NCBI RefSeq assembly: GCF_024437735.1
Contig: NZ_JANFQO010000020.1
Location: forward strand, 38,514 to 102,513
Length of the DNA: 64,000 nt
Origin: Tahibacter harae
GTDB taxonomy: Bacteria; Pseudomonadota; Gammaproteobacteria; Xanthomonadales; Rhodanobacteraceae
Direction of reading: 5' to 3'
The position numbers and the translations under genes are program-made. The notes below the pieces were generated by a model. That model was not told the origin of the DNA. It saw only the letters and a list, made by a program, of their open reading frames with translations, and made no database searches. Numbering within the stretch: the stretch's first letter is position 1; the number at the start of each line of letters is the position of its first letter. Below are positions 23,374-32,685 of this stretch, piece after piece.

Positions 23374-24480
23374 ATGCCTCACCGCGTCCTGATCGCCGCC
23401 GGCACCCGTCCCGAATGCCTGAAACTGGCCAGCGTAGTGCGCGCCCTGCGTGCGCAGGAGGGCCTGCAGACCCTCCTGCTCAACAGCGGCCAGCACCAGG
23501 CCATGGTCGAGCGCACTTTTGCCCAGCTGGGGCTGGCCTGCGATCTCGCGCCGGGGCAGATCAGCGCGGCCTCGCTGTCGCATGCGCTGTCGGCGCTGCG
23601 CGCCCAGATCCGCCAGGCGGCCAAAGCGCACGGTGCCGATCTCGTCGTCTCCCAGGGCGATACCTCCACCGCCTACGCCGCCGCGCTGGCCGCGCGCGAC
23701 CTGGGCCTGCCGCTGGCCCATGTCGAGGCCGGGCTGCGCACCAGCCATCCCTACCGGCCGTTTCCGGAAGAACTGTTCCGCCGCCGCATCGCGCCGATCG
23801 CGCGGCTGCATTTCGCGCCCACGCAGCAGGCCGCAGCCAACCTGCGCGGCGAAGGGGTGGCGGACGAACGCATTCACCGGGTCGGCAACAGCGTGATCGA
23901 CCTGCTGCGCGAGGAAGTCGAGCGCCGCGAGCCCACGCCGCTGCCGTTCCTGCCCGCAACCCGCGAACACATCGCCCTGACCCTGCACCGGCGCGAGAAC
24001 TACGGCCGCGGCCTGGACCTGGTCTGTGCCGCGGTGCTGGAGCTATTGCAGCAGCATGCGGAGCTGGGCCTGGTCTGCCCGGTGCATCCGAATCCGGCCG
24101 TGGGCAGCCGCATCCGCCGCCACCTGGCCGGGCATGCGCGCATCGCCCTGGTCGAGCCGCTGGACTACCGCCTGTTCATCGCCCTGCTCGCCCGCGCCCG
24201 CCTGGCCATCACCGATTCCGGCGGCATCCAGGAAGAAGCGCCCTACCTGGGCACGCCGGTGCTGGTCGTGCGCGAGAACACCGAACGCCCGGAAAGCGTG
24301 GCCCTGGGCGCGGCCACCCTGGTACCGCTCAAGCCCGAGCGCATCGTGGCCGAGGCCGACCGCCTGCTGCGCGCCGCGCCGCCGGCGCGGCTGGCCTTCG
24401 CGCCGGAATCGCCCTACGGCGACGGCCGCAGCGGCGAGCGCATCGCCGCGACGATTGCGCGCTTCCTGCAAAACCCCTAG
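23374..24480 (+). CDS. wecB: UDP-N-acetylglucosamine 2-epimerase (non-hydrolysing)
   Basis: WecB interconverts UDP-GlcNAc and UDP-ManNAc for surface polysaccharides. The 368 residues form the two-Rossmann GT-B-like fold, with an N-terminal GTRPECLKL (usually GTRPEAIK), GQHQAMVERTF, VSQGDTSTAYAAALAA, HVEAGLRTSHPYRPFPEE, LTLHRRENYG, TDSGGIQEEAP and RENTERPESV. The C-for-A change after GTRPE is uncommon. It is the first gene of a plus-strand glycan operon, and its substrate comes ultimately from GlmM at 1.6-3.0 kb. Confidence 0.93.
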   Translation: MPHRVLIAAGTRPECLKLASVVRALRAQEGLQTLLLNSGQHQAMVERTFAQLGLACDLAPGQISAASLSHALSALRAQIRQAAKAHGADLVVSQGDTSTAYAAALAARDLGLPLAHVEAGLRTSHPYRPFPEELFRRRIAPIARLHFAPTQQAAANLRGEGVADERIHRVGNSVIDLLREEVERREPTPLPFLPATREHIALTLHRRENYGRGLDLVCAAVLELLQQHAELGLVCPVHPNPAVGSRIRRHLAGHARIALVEPLDYRLFIALLARARLAITDSGGIQEEAPYLGTPVLVVRENTERPESVALGAATLVPLKPERIVAEADRLLRAAPPARLAFAPESPYGDGRSGERIAATIARFLQNP

Positions 24481-24559
24481 AACAGGCGCGCCGCGCACCG
24501 GCTGCGTCGCTGGCGCGGTGTTGCGCGTCCCTCACTTTCCCGCCTGCCATGGACGGTCC

Positions 24560-25624
24560 ATGCCTACGAATGATCTGAACCAGCTCGCCGACGCCACCGC
24601 CGCGCGCCTGCGCGCCTGGCTGCTCGGCGGCGCCGTGCAGCAGCGCGACGGCGAACACGCCGGCGGCATCTACGGCGCCTTCGACGACGGCGGCGCCGCA
24701 CGCTACGTCTATCCGGAAATCACCGGCTACTACCTGCACTGGCTGGCCGATATCGGCAGTCCGCACGACACCGACCATCCCGTCGTGGTGCGCCGCGCCC
24801 AGGCCGCTGCGGACTGGGCCGCGCGCGTGCTGGCCGATGGCAAGGTGCCGGCAACCCGGGCCTATCTCGGCACCGGAGCCGAGCCCGACTGGCGCAACCG
24901 CGCCGTGTTCTTCTTCGACCTGGCCATGCTGCTGCGCGGGCTCTGCGCCGCCTACGAAGCCGACCTGATCGCCTACCCGCAGGCCGCGATCGCGCGCCTG
25001 ATCGAGGAACTCGCCCGCTTCGTCGACACCGACGGCCGCATCCAGGCCGCGCGCAGCGAACTGGCCGACGCGGCCCTGCCGCCGCGCTGGTCCACGCTGG
25101 GCGGCCCGTTCGAGGTCAAGGCCAGCTCGCGCGTGCTGCTGGCGGCGCGCCACCAGCCGCTGCCGGCCGCGCTGGAACAGGCCTGCCGGGCGCTGGCGCG
25201 GTCCTACCGCGACAGCGCCGCAACCCTGCCGCTGCAGATGCTGCATCCCACGCTGTATTTCGCCGAAGGCATGCTGGTGGGCGAACCCGACTGCGCGCCG
25301 CAGATCGCCACGCTGGCAAAGCGCTGCCTGGCGCTGGCCGATGCCCGGGGCAACCTGCCCGAAGCCGAAGATTCGACCGTGCCGCGCAGCGACATCATCG
25401 CCCAGCTGCTGCGCGTACTGCTGCTGACCGGCAGCCTCGATGCGCAGGCGGATACGCTGGTCAGCGCGCTGGCCGCGCGCGTCGATGCCCAGGGCCGCCT
25501 GCCGTTCCGCGTCGACATCGCCGCGCCGCAGGCCAATGTCTGGTGCGCCATGTTCGCCGAGCAGGCCCTGCGCTGGTACGCCGGCCGCGCGCGCGGCCTG
25601 CCCGCGGCGGAATGGCTGGTGTGA
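24560..25624 (+). CDS. Unknown all-helical protein in the glycan operon
   Basis: The 354-residue protein has no membrane segment or signal peptide. It is rich in alternating helices with motifs such as GGIYGAFDDGG, YVYPEITGYYLHWLADI and WSTLGGPFEVKASSRVLLAARH. The pattern of repeated helical hairpins recalls the (alpha/alpha)6 toroid of sugar-active enzymes and isomerases, but I cannot assign a family. The stop overlaps the start of the glycosyltransferase gene (GTGA). Being translationally coupled to it, the protein probably acts on the same sugar chain. The ATG chosen begins MPTNDLNQLADA. Confidence 0.8.
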   Translation: MPTNDLNQLADATAARLRAWLLGGAVQQRDGEHAGGIYGAFDDGGAARYVYPEITGYYLHWLADIGSPHDTDHPVVVRRAQAAADWAARVLADGKVPATRAYLGTGAEPDWRNRAVFFFDLAMLLRGLCAAYEADLIAYPQAAIARLIEELARFVDTDGRIQAARSELADAALPPRWSTLGGPFEVKASSRVLLAARHQPLPAALEQACRALARSYRDSAATLPLQMLHPTLYFAEGMLVGEPDCAPQIATLAKRCLALADARGNLPEAEDSTVPRSDIIAQLLRVLLLTGSLDAQADTLVSALAARVDAQGRLPFRVDIAAPQANVWCAMFAEQALRWYAGRARGLPAAEWLV

Positions 25625-27819
25625 GCCGGCTGCGCCTGCTCGCCGACGCCTGGCGCCTGCTGCCGCACCTGCCGCTGGCAGCGGCCATTTGCGCCGCCGA
25701 CGCCTGGGCGCGGCTGTTTCCCGGCCCGCGCCGCGCCGCGCGCGCGGCCGGCGCCGCCGGCATCAGCGTCATCGTGCCCGAGCGCGGCACGCCGGACCTG
25801 CTCGCCGAAACCCTGGCCGCGCTGGAATGCGCGCTGGCGCGGGTGGCCGAGCCGCAGCAGGTCGTCGTCGTCGTCAACGGCGCGGAAAAATCTGATTATT
25901 CCGCGCTGATGCAGCGCTGGCCGGGCTACGAGTGGCAGTTCCATGCCGGCGCGCTGGGCTACAACGGCGCGATCCAGGCCGGCCTGGCGGCGGTGCGCCA
26001 CGACTGGACCTATCTGCTCAACAGCGACATGCGCCTGGCCGAGGATGCGCTGGAACAGCTGCTGCCGTATCGCCACGATTACGTCTTCGCGCTGACCTCG
26101 CAGATCTTCTTCGCCGATCCGGCACGCCGGCGCGAGGAAACCGGCTGGTCCGACTTCCACGAAAACCCCGAGCGCGCCGAGGTCTACGAACGCGATCCGG
26201 GCGCAGCGCGGATGGCGCGCGGCAATCTCTATCCCGGCGGCGGTTCCTCGCTGTGCCGCACCGCGCCGCTGCGCCGCTACGTGGCCGATTCGCGCGACTA
26301 TTCGCCGTTCTACTGGGAAGACGCCGACTGGGGCGCGCGCGCCTGGAGCGAAGGCTGGCAATTGCTGTTCTGCCCGGCCTCGCACGCCCACCACCATCAT
26401 CGCGGCACGGTGAAGCGCTACTACGACGCGGCCGAGGTCGAACGCATCATCAATCGCAACGAGCTGCTGTTCGACCTGCGCCACCGCTGGACCCGGCGCC
26501 ATCCGCTGCGCAGCCTGCTGCGGCTGGCGCGCAGCGATGCGCAGTCGCGGCGCGAACTGCGCGGCATCGGCCTGGCCCTGCGCGCGCTGCGCAGCCGCCT
26601 GGCCAGCGAACGCGCGCGGCGCAACGGCCTGCGTTTCGACCGCATCACCCGCGACCGCTGGTATGCGCCGCAGCGCGGCGATGCGCGCCGCCGTCCGCGC
26701 GTGCTGCTGGCCAGTCCGTTCGCGCTGTTTCCGCCGGCCCACGGCGGCGCGCGGCGCATCGCCGAGCTGGTCACGCGGCTGTCCGACGAGGTGGATTTCT
26801 TCCTGCTCGGCGACGAGGCCTCGCTCTACGGCGAGGCATCCGAACCCTGGCTGCAGCATTTCCGCGGCGTGCAGCTGGTCGAAGGCCGCGGCGACCAGGC
26901 CGGCGAAGCCGCGCTGGACCTGCCGGCGCGGCTGCAGCGGCATGCCTGGCCGGGCCTGCGCGGCGAACTCGCCGCGCTGATCACGCGCTGGCGGCCCGAT
27001 CTGGTCCAGGTCGAGTTCATGGAACTGGCCCTGCTCGCGCGCGGACGGCCGGCTGCGCCGCGCTGGCTGCTGGCCCTGCACGACGTCTATCTCGACGGCC
27101 GCGCCAGCGCGGCCGCGGACGATGCGCAGCAACGCGCGGCCATCGCCGCCTATGACGCCGTCGTGGTCTGCTCCGAAGAAGATGCGGCCCTGCTCACGCC
27201 GCAGCCGGCCACCCTGATCGGCAACGGCGCCGCCGACCGCCGCGCCGGCTACCAGCCCTCGCCCGACGGCCTGCTGCTGTTCATGGGGCCATTCCGCTAT
27301 GCGCAGAACCTCGCCGGCATACGGGCGTTTCTCGACAGCGCCTGGCCGGCGCTGCGCGCCGAATTTCCCGATCTGCGCCTGCGCATACTCGGCGGCGTCG
27401 AATCCGCCGCCATCGCCGCGGAGGATGCGCGCCTGCGCCAGCCCGGCGTGGAACTGATCTCCGCCTTCGTCGATCCCGCGCCGCACCTGGCCGAGTGCAG
27501 CCTGAGCATCAATCCTCAAATCGATATTCGCGGTTCCTCGATCAAGCTGATCGAATCGCTGCTGGCCGGGCGCTGCTGCGCCAGCAGCGCCGATGGCGCC
27601 CGCGGCTTCGCCGGTGCCGGCCTGGGCGGCCTGGTCGCCTGCACCGACATCGCCGGCCTGGCCGCGGCCATCGCACCGCTGCTGCGCGACCGCGCCGCGC
27701 GCCATGCGCGGGAACGCGCAAACTGGGACATTCTCGACAATTACACCTGGGACGCCATGGCGCAGCGCCAGCGCGCCTGCTACCAGGCGCTGCTGGCCCC
27801 GACGGATTCCACCGCATGA
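25621..27819 (+). CDS. Bifunctional glycosyltransferase: GT2-type plus GT-B-type
   Basis: The 732-residue protein joins two glycosyltransferase domains. Residues about 45-290 are a GT-A/GT2 domain with ISVIVPERG (48-56), a metal-site NSD (134-136), the acceptor-side GGGSSLCR (207-213) and WED (232-234). Residues about 358-725 are a GT-B domain starting VLLASPFALFPPAHGGARR (361-379) and ending with a nucleotide-sugar region, DIRGSSIKLIESLLAG. A basic linker joins them. No signal or membrane segment is seen, so it acts on the cytoplasmic face. The GTG start overlaps the previous stop and the stop overlaps the next ATG, so expression is coupled on both sides. Confidence 0.88.
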   Translation: MSRLRLLADAWRLLPHLPLAAAICAADAWARLFPGPRRAARAAGAAGISVIVPERGTPDLLAETLAALECALARVAEPQQVVVVVNGAEKSDYSALMQRWPGYEWQFHAGALGYNGAIQAGLAAVRHDWTYLLNSDMRLAEDALEQLLPYRHDYVFALTSQIFFADPARRREETGWSDFHENPERAEVYERDPGAARMARGNLYPGGGSSLCRTAPLRRYVADSRDYSPFYWEDADWGARAWSEGWQLLFCPASHAHHHHRGTVKRYYDAAEVERIINRNELLFDLRHRWTRRHPLRSLLRLARSDAQSRRELRGIGLALRALRSRLASERARRNGLRFDRITRDRWYAPQRGDARRRPRVLLASPFALFPPAHGGARRIAELVTRLSDEVDFFLLGDEASLYGEASEPWLQHFRGVQLVEGRGDQAGEAALDLPARLQRHAWPGLRGELAALITRWRPDLVQVEFMELALLARGRPAAPRWLLALHDVYLDGRASAAADDAQQRAAIAAYDAVVVCSEEDAALLTPQPATLIGNGAADRRAGYQPSPDGLLLFMGPFRYAQNLAGIRAFLDSAWPALRAEFPDLRLRILGGVESAAIAAEDARLRQPGVELISAFVDPAPHLAECSLSINPQIDIRGSSIKLIESLLAGRCCASSADGARGFAGAGLGGLVACTDIAGLAAAIAPLLRDRAARHARERANWDILDNYTWDAMAQRQRACYQALLAPTDSTA

Positions 27820-28586
27820 AAACCTGGTCCTACGACGCCATCGCCGATGTCTACGCCACCGACATGGGCCAGAGCATGCCCTTCGACGACGTGGGCTGGT
27901 ACCGCGAACTCTGCCGCGCCCAGGGCGGCGCGGCGCTGGAGCTGGGCTGCGGCAGCGGCCGCATCCTGATCGAGCTGGCCGCGGCCGGGCTGGATATCTG
28001 CGGCGCCGACCGCTCCCTGCCCATGCTGCGCCGCCTGCGCGCCGACGCCGCGCTGCGCGGCCTGGCCGCGCCCGCGCTGCTGCAGATGGACCTGCGCGCG
28101 CTCGCCATCCGCGGCCGCTTCCGCACTATCCTGCTGCCGTATTCGCTGATTACCTATCTCACCGATCCCGCCGTGGCGGCGCAGCTGCTGACCCGGCTGC
28201 GCGCCCTGCTGCAGCCCGGCGGCGTGATCGTGCTCGACGCCTTCGTGCCGCGCCCGGTGGAGAGCTTCTCCGATTACCGCCTGGACTACCGCCGCCCCCA
28301 CGGCGATGGCCTGCTGGAACGGCGCAAGCGCATCGCCGTACAGGCCGACGGCTGCAACCGCATCCAGCGCTGGTACCGTCTGCTCGGCGCGGACGAGGCG
28401 CTGCGCGAGGAGTTCCATACCGACGAAACCATACGTCCTTATGCGCCAGCCGAACTGCATGCGCTCGCGGCAGCGGCCGGTCTTGCGGTGTGCGGGGAAG
28501 TACGCGACTACGGCAGCGCAACGGATGCTGCCGGCGAAGCCCGATTCGTGAGTCTGATTCTCGCGCTGCCCGGGGAGAACGCTTGA
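27816..28586 (+). CDS. SAM-dependent methyltransferase, class I
   Basis: The 256-residue protein is a Rossmann-type methyltransferase: motif I ALELGCGSGRILIELA, the acidic strand end ICGADRSLPML, motif IV ILLPYSLITYLTD and post-motif PGGVIVLDAFVPRP. The target is unknown; its place as last gene of the glycan operon suggests a sugar or a glycan end group. The ATG overlaps the stop of the glycosyltransferase gene (ATGA). Confidence 0.88.
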   Translation: MKTWSYDAIADVYATDMGQSMPFDDVGWYRELCRAQGGAALELGCGSGRILIELAAAGLDICGADRSLPMLRRLRADAALRGLAAPALLQMDLRALAIRGRFRTILLPYSLITYLTDPAVAAQLLTRLRALLQPGGVIVLDAFVPRPVESFSDYRLDYRRPHGDGLLERRKRIAVQADGCNRIQRWYRLLGADEALREEFHTDETIRPYAPAELHALAAAAGLAVCGEVRDYGSATDAAGEARFVSLILALPGENA

Positions 28587-28711
28587 GCCTGCGGTTTCTT
28601 GAAAAACTGCGGCGCACTTCACAAGCATGACGCCACCCACTTCGCAACCGCCCTGACAAGCATCCACCCGCAACTTCGTCCTTGCCGTCATCCCCCCTGA
28701 CGGAGTCGCGC

Positions 28712-30313
28712 GTGAAACGCTGCATCGCCCTGCTTACCCTGCTCAACCTGGCCACGCCGGCGCTGGCGCTGAACATCCGCGTCGGCGCGGACGCCGGCTG
28801 CGATACCAATTCGCTGGCCACCGCCCTGGCCCAGGCCAAGGCCAATCCCGGCGCCGACACCATCCGCGTCGCCAGCAACCAGGCCTATACCGGCCAGGCG
28901 CTGTATATCGACTCCGACGTGGTGCTGCGCGGCGGCTATGCCAACTGCGACGCCGCCACGCCCAGCGGCCGCACCAGCCTGGCCGGCAACGGCAGCTGGG
29001 CGGTAATCACGACCTGGAGCGAGAACACCACCATCGACGTGCGCCTGGAAGGCCTGGACATCAGCGGCGGCGGCGTAGGCGGCGATATCGGCAACTTCGG
29101 CGGCATCGACATCGGCGGGCGCAGTTTCGTCAAGCTGGCCGATCTGCGCGTGCACGATAACGTCGGCATCTTCGGCGGCGGCATCTCGGTCAACAACACC
29201 CAGTCCATCGTCACCATCGAGCACCACGTGGAGGTCGACCACAACCGCGCCAGTATCGGCGGCGGTATCGCCGTATTCGGCGGCACCCTGCGCGTGCGTC
29301 CGCACGAGGTCGTGCTGCACAACAACACTGCCAGCGACGGCGGCGGCCTGTTCATCGACTTCGGCCTGGTCAGCGTGGGCTCCGATCCCGAAGCGACCAC
29401 CTATCCTGTGGACGGCTTCCTGATCCGCAACAACGCCGCCGGCAGCGACGGCGGCGGCATCTACGTCAACGGCAACCAGGGCAAGCTGCTGGCCGAAACC
29501 ATCGTGGTGCGCGACAACAGCGCGGCGCGCGAAGGCGGCGGCATCTACGCGACCAACGGCGGCTATGCCCAGTTCATGCGCTGGACGTTCTCGCCGGGCC
29601 AGCACTGCACGCGCAACCAGGAATGCCTGCGCCTGTCCGGCAACACCGCCCAGCGCGGCGGCGCCCTCGCGCTGAGCGCCGGCGCCACGGCCTCGCTCAG
29701 CCACAGCCTGATCCGCGACAACGCCGCGGCGAACGGCCCGGCCCTGGTCATGCGCGGCAACAGCTCGCAGTTGCGCCTGCTGGGCAGCGTGGTCGCGCGC
29801 AATGCCTGCACCCAGGCCGAATGCGCGCCGATCCTGGCCGACGGCGGCGGCGGCGTGCGCGCGAACTACACCACCTTCGCCGGCAATACCGCGACCATGG
29901 GCGGGCAGCCGCTGGTCTATGCCTACGGCCCGATCGGCGTGCAGGGCGCGATGGTGTTCCATTCCAGCCTGCTCAGCGGCAACGAGCGCTTCACCGCCTT
30001 CGGCAATAGCAGCTATACCAGCGCCGGCGACTGCACGCTCAAGGAAACCGGCGTGGTCGAGGCCGGCTTCACCCGCAGCGATATCGCCCCGATCCGCTTC
30101 GCCGACGCCGCACGCAACAACTACCGCCTGGCCGCCGACAACGCCGCGATCGACTTCTGCAATGCCGGCGCCCAGCCCACCGAGGATCCGGATATCGACG
30201 GCATCGCCCGCGGCCTGGAAAGCCCGGGCGCGCCCAACGATTTCGGCGCCTTCGACCTGGGTGCCTACGAGTACGAGACCCTCTTCAACGGCGGCATGGA
30301 AGGCCCGCGCTGA
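28712..30313 (+). CDS. Secreted right-handed beta-helix protein
   Basis: The 533-residue product starts at GTG with GGAG six bases upstream, giving a Sec signal peptide (VKRCIALLTLLNLATPALA). The mature protein has short strand repeats with GGG turns (GIFGGGISVNN, SIGGGIAVFGG, SDGGGLFIDFG, REGGGIYATNGG), as in parallel beta-helix and polymorphic outer-membrane proteins. Cysteine pairs occur at CTRNQEC and CTQAEC. A conserved calcium-like DPDIDGIARG segment precedes the end DLGAYEYETLFNGGMEGPR. The LFNGGMEG end is similar to the tails of the two giant surface proteins at 38.7-54.1 kb. The ligand is unknown; the protein is likely extracellular. Confidence 0.82.
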   Translation: MKRCIALLTLLNLATPALALNIRVGADAGCDTNSLATALAQAKANPGADTIRVASNQAYTGQALYIDSDVVLRGGYANCDAATPSGRTSLAGNGSWAVITTWSENTTIDVRLEGLDISGGGVGGDIGNFGGIDIGGRSFVKLADLRVHDNVGIFGGGISVNNTQSIVTIEHHVEVDHNRASIGGGIAVFGGTLRVRPHEVVLHNNTASDGGGLFIDFGLVSVGSDPEATTYPVDGFLIRNNAAGSDGGGIYVNGNQGKLLAETIVVRDNSAAREGGGIYATNGGYAQFMRWTFSPGQHCTRNQECLRLSGNTAQRGGALALSAGATASLSHSLIRDNAAANGPALVMRGNSSQLRLLGSVVARNACTQAECAPILADGGGGVRANYTTFAGNTATMGGQPLVYAYGPIGVQGAMVFHSSLLSGNERFTAFGNSSYTSAGDCTLKETGVVEAGFTRSDIAPIRFADAARNNYRLAADNAAIDFCNAGAQPTEDPDIDGIARGLESPGAPNDFGAFDLGAYEYETLFNGGMEGPR

Positions 30314-30468
30314 ACCGGCGGCGCGCCGGTCCGGCCGCCACCCCGGCCGGACCGGCCGCCCTGCGCCGGTTCCGGCCCGCCACGGTCCGGGCCGGCGGCC
30401 GAACTTGATCCGGCCGGCCGATGCCGCCACCATGCGCGGCTCGCGTCACCAGCAAGGTCGTCCCCGCA

Positions 30469-32358
30469 ATGAGCAGCCGCTACAACGCCGCCGATATCGA
30501 AGTCCTGTCGGGGCTGGATCCGGTCAAGCGCCGGCCGGGCATGTATACCGATACCGCCCGCCCCAACCACCTGGCCCAGGAAGTCATCGACAACTCCGTC
30601 GACGAGGCCCTGGCCGGCCACGCCAAGACCATAGAAGTCACGGTGCATGCGGACGGCTCGGTCAGCGTCAGCGACGACGGCCGCGGCATGCCGGTGGACA
30701 TCCATCCCGAGGAAGGCATTCCCGGCGTGGAACTGATCCTCACCCGCCTGCACGCCGGCGGCAAATTCTCCAACAAGAACTACCAGTTCTCCGGCGGCCT
30801 GCACGGTGTGGGCGTATCCGTGGTGAATGCGCTGTCGACCAAGGTGGAAGTGGTCATCAAGCGCGACGCGCAGATCCACCGCATGGAATTCCGCAACGGC
30901 GACCGCGCCAGTCCGCTGGAAGTGACCGGCAGCGTGCCCAAGAAGCAGACCGGCACCACCGTGCGCTTCTGGCCGGACCCGAAATACTTCGACACGCCCA
31001 AGATCCTGCTCTCGCGCCTGCGCCATGTGCTGCAGGCCAAGGCCGTGCTCTGCTCCGGCCTGACCGTGCGCCTGACTGACGAGGCCAGCGGCGAGAAGGA
31101 CACCTGGTATTACGAAGACGGCCTGCAGGACTATCTGCGTTCCATGCTGGGCCAGAACGAGTACCTGCCCGCCGATCTCTTCGTGCACGAACTCAAGCGC
31201 GATACCGAGGCGGTGGAATTCGCCGTCGCCTGGGTGCCGGAAGGCGAGCTGGTGCAGGAGTCCTACGTCAACCTGATTCCCACCGCCCAGGGCGGCACGC
31301 ACTGCAACGGCCTGCGCACCGGCCTGACCGAAGCGCTGCGCGAGTTCTGCGATATCCGCAATCTGCTGCCGCGCGGCGTCAAGCTCGCGCCCGAGGACGT
31401 GTGGGACCGGCTTTCCTTCGTGCTGTCGCTGAAGATGCAGGACGCGCAGTTCTCCGGCCAGACCAAGGAGCGCCTGTCCTCGCGCAGCGCCGCCGCCTTC
31501 GTCGAAGGCGTGGCGCACGATGGCTTCTCGCTGTACCTGAACCAGCATGTGCAGATCGGCGAACGCATCGCCCAGCTCGCGATCGAACGCGCCACCGCCC
31601 GCCTCAAGGCGGAAAAGCAGATCGTGCGCAAGAAGATCACCCAGGGCCCGGCCCTGCCTGGCAAGCTGGCCGACTGCGCCTCCAGCGACCTTTCCCGCAC
31701 CGAGCTGTTCCTGGTCGAAGGCGACTCCGCCGGCGGCTCGGCCAAGCAGGCGCGCGACAAGGATTTCCAGGCCATCCTGCCGCTGCGCGGCAAGATCCTC
31801 AACACCTGGGAAGTGGAATCGGGCTCGGTGCTCGCCTCGCAGGAAGTGCACGACCTTGCCGTGGCGATAGGCTGCGATCCCGGCGTGAACAAGATCGACG
31901 GCCTGCGCTACGGCAAAATCATCATCCTCGCCGACGCCGATTCCGACGGCCTGCACATCGCCACCCTGCTCTGCGCCCTGTTCCTGCGCCATTTCCCCGC
32001 CCTCGTGCGCGAACGCCACATCTACGTCGCCATGCCGCCGCTGTTCCGCGTCGACGTGGGCAAGCAGGTGTTCTACTGCCTGGACGAGGAAGAAAAGCGC
32101 GTACTGCTGGAACGTGTGGAGCGCGAAAAGATGAAAGGCCAGATCTCGGTCACCCGCTTCAAGGGCCTGGGCGAAATGAACCCGCCGCAGCTGCGCGAAT
32201 CCACCGTCCACCCCGACACCCGCCGCCTGGTCCAGCTCACCGTGGAAGAAGACGACGGCACCAGCAAGGTCATGGACATGCTGCTGTCGAAAAAGCGCGC
32301 CGCGGACCGCAAGAGCTGGCTGGAGGAAAAGGGCGATCTGGCTTCGCTGGAAGTCTGA
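30469..32358 (+). CDS. parE: DNA topoisomerase IV subunit B
   Basis: ParE is the ATPase subunit of topoisomerase IV, which decatenates daughter chromosomes. The 629 residues contain the GHKL ATPase motifs (EVIDNSVDEA, SDDGRGMPVD, GLHGVGVSVVNALS), the transducer domain and the TOPRIM domain with LVEGDSAGGSAKQARD and ADADSDGLHIATL, ending with FKGLGEMNPPQL. The start is the ATG of MSSRYNAADIEVL; an ATG 48 bases earlier gives a non-family extension. The stop is followed at once by a GGGATTC array. Confidence 0.98.
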   Translation: MSSRYNAADIEVLSGLDPVKRRPGMYTDTARPNHLAQEVIDNSVDEALAGHAKTIEVTVHADGSVSVSDDGRGMPVDIHPEEGIPGVELILTRLHAGGKFSNKNYQFSGGLHGVGVSVVNALSTKVEVVIKRDAQIHRMEFRNGDRASPLEVTGSVPKKQTGTTVRFWPDPKYFDTPKILLSRLRHVLQAKAVLCSGLTVRLTDEASGEKDTWYYEDGLQDYLRSMLGQNEYLPADLFVHELKRDTEAVEFAVAWVPEGELVQESYVNLIPTAQGGTHCNGLRTGLTEALREFCDIRNLLPRGVKLAPEDVWDRLSFVLSLKMQDAQFSGQTKERLSSRSAAAFVEGVAHDGFSLYLNQHVQIGERIAQLAIERATARLKAEKQIVRKKITQGPALPGKLADCASSDLSRTELFLVEGDSAGGSAKQARDKDFQAILPLRGKILNTWEVESGSVLASQEVHDLAVAIGCDPGVNKIDGLRYGKIIILADADSDGLHIATLLCALFLRHFPALVRERHIYVAMPPLFRVDVGKQVFYCLDEEEKRVLLERVEREKMKGQISVTRFKGLGEMNPPQLRESTVHPDTRRLVQLTVEEDDGTSKVMDMLLSKKRAADRKSWLEEKGDLASLEV

Positions 32359-32685
32359 GGGTCGGGATTCGGGATTTGGGATTCGCAGGGAGTGCGGGGC
32401 GGAATCCGAGGTTTTTGACAAGTGAAATTTGCCGGATTTCTTCAAGAATAAAGCGGCAAGCTCCCTCTCCCCAAGCTTCGCTTGGGGGAGAGGGCTCGAA
32501 AGCTTGAAATCAAAGCTTCAGATCAAGAGCGGGAAGCCAACAGAGACACGCCGAAGTGTCGGGGCGCTTCTGCAGAGGCGCCTGTCAAGTTGACTGTGTA
32601 AGTACCGCTGTCTACTTGAGAACGACCGACGCGGAGCAGGATCGGCTTCTGCGGCCCCGAATCCCAATCCCAAATCCCGAATCCC
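32359..32685. repeat. Dispersed element, copy 2, filling the parE-pgi gap
   Basis: Three heptamers (GGGATTC, GGGATTT, GGGATTC) at 32364-32384 follow the parE stop. The linker with AAATTTGCCGGATTTCTTC comes next, and a hairpin lies at 32463-32494 (stem CCCTCTCCCCAAGC, loop TTC). At the other edge, 32657-32685, inverse words (GAATCCC, AATCCC, AAATCCC, GAATCCC) run into the pgi stop. No gene is seen in these 327 bases; the element spans exactly from stop codon to stop codon of two convergent genes. Confidence 0.85.

Noticed and set aside
25204..27705. An 833-codon minus-strand frame opposite the glycosyltransferase gene
   Set aside because: Shadow of the coding strand. The plus-strand gene has family motifs and four-base overlaps with both neighbours.
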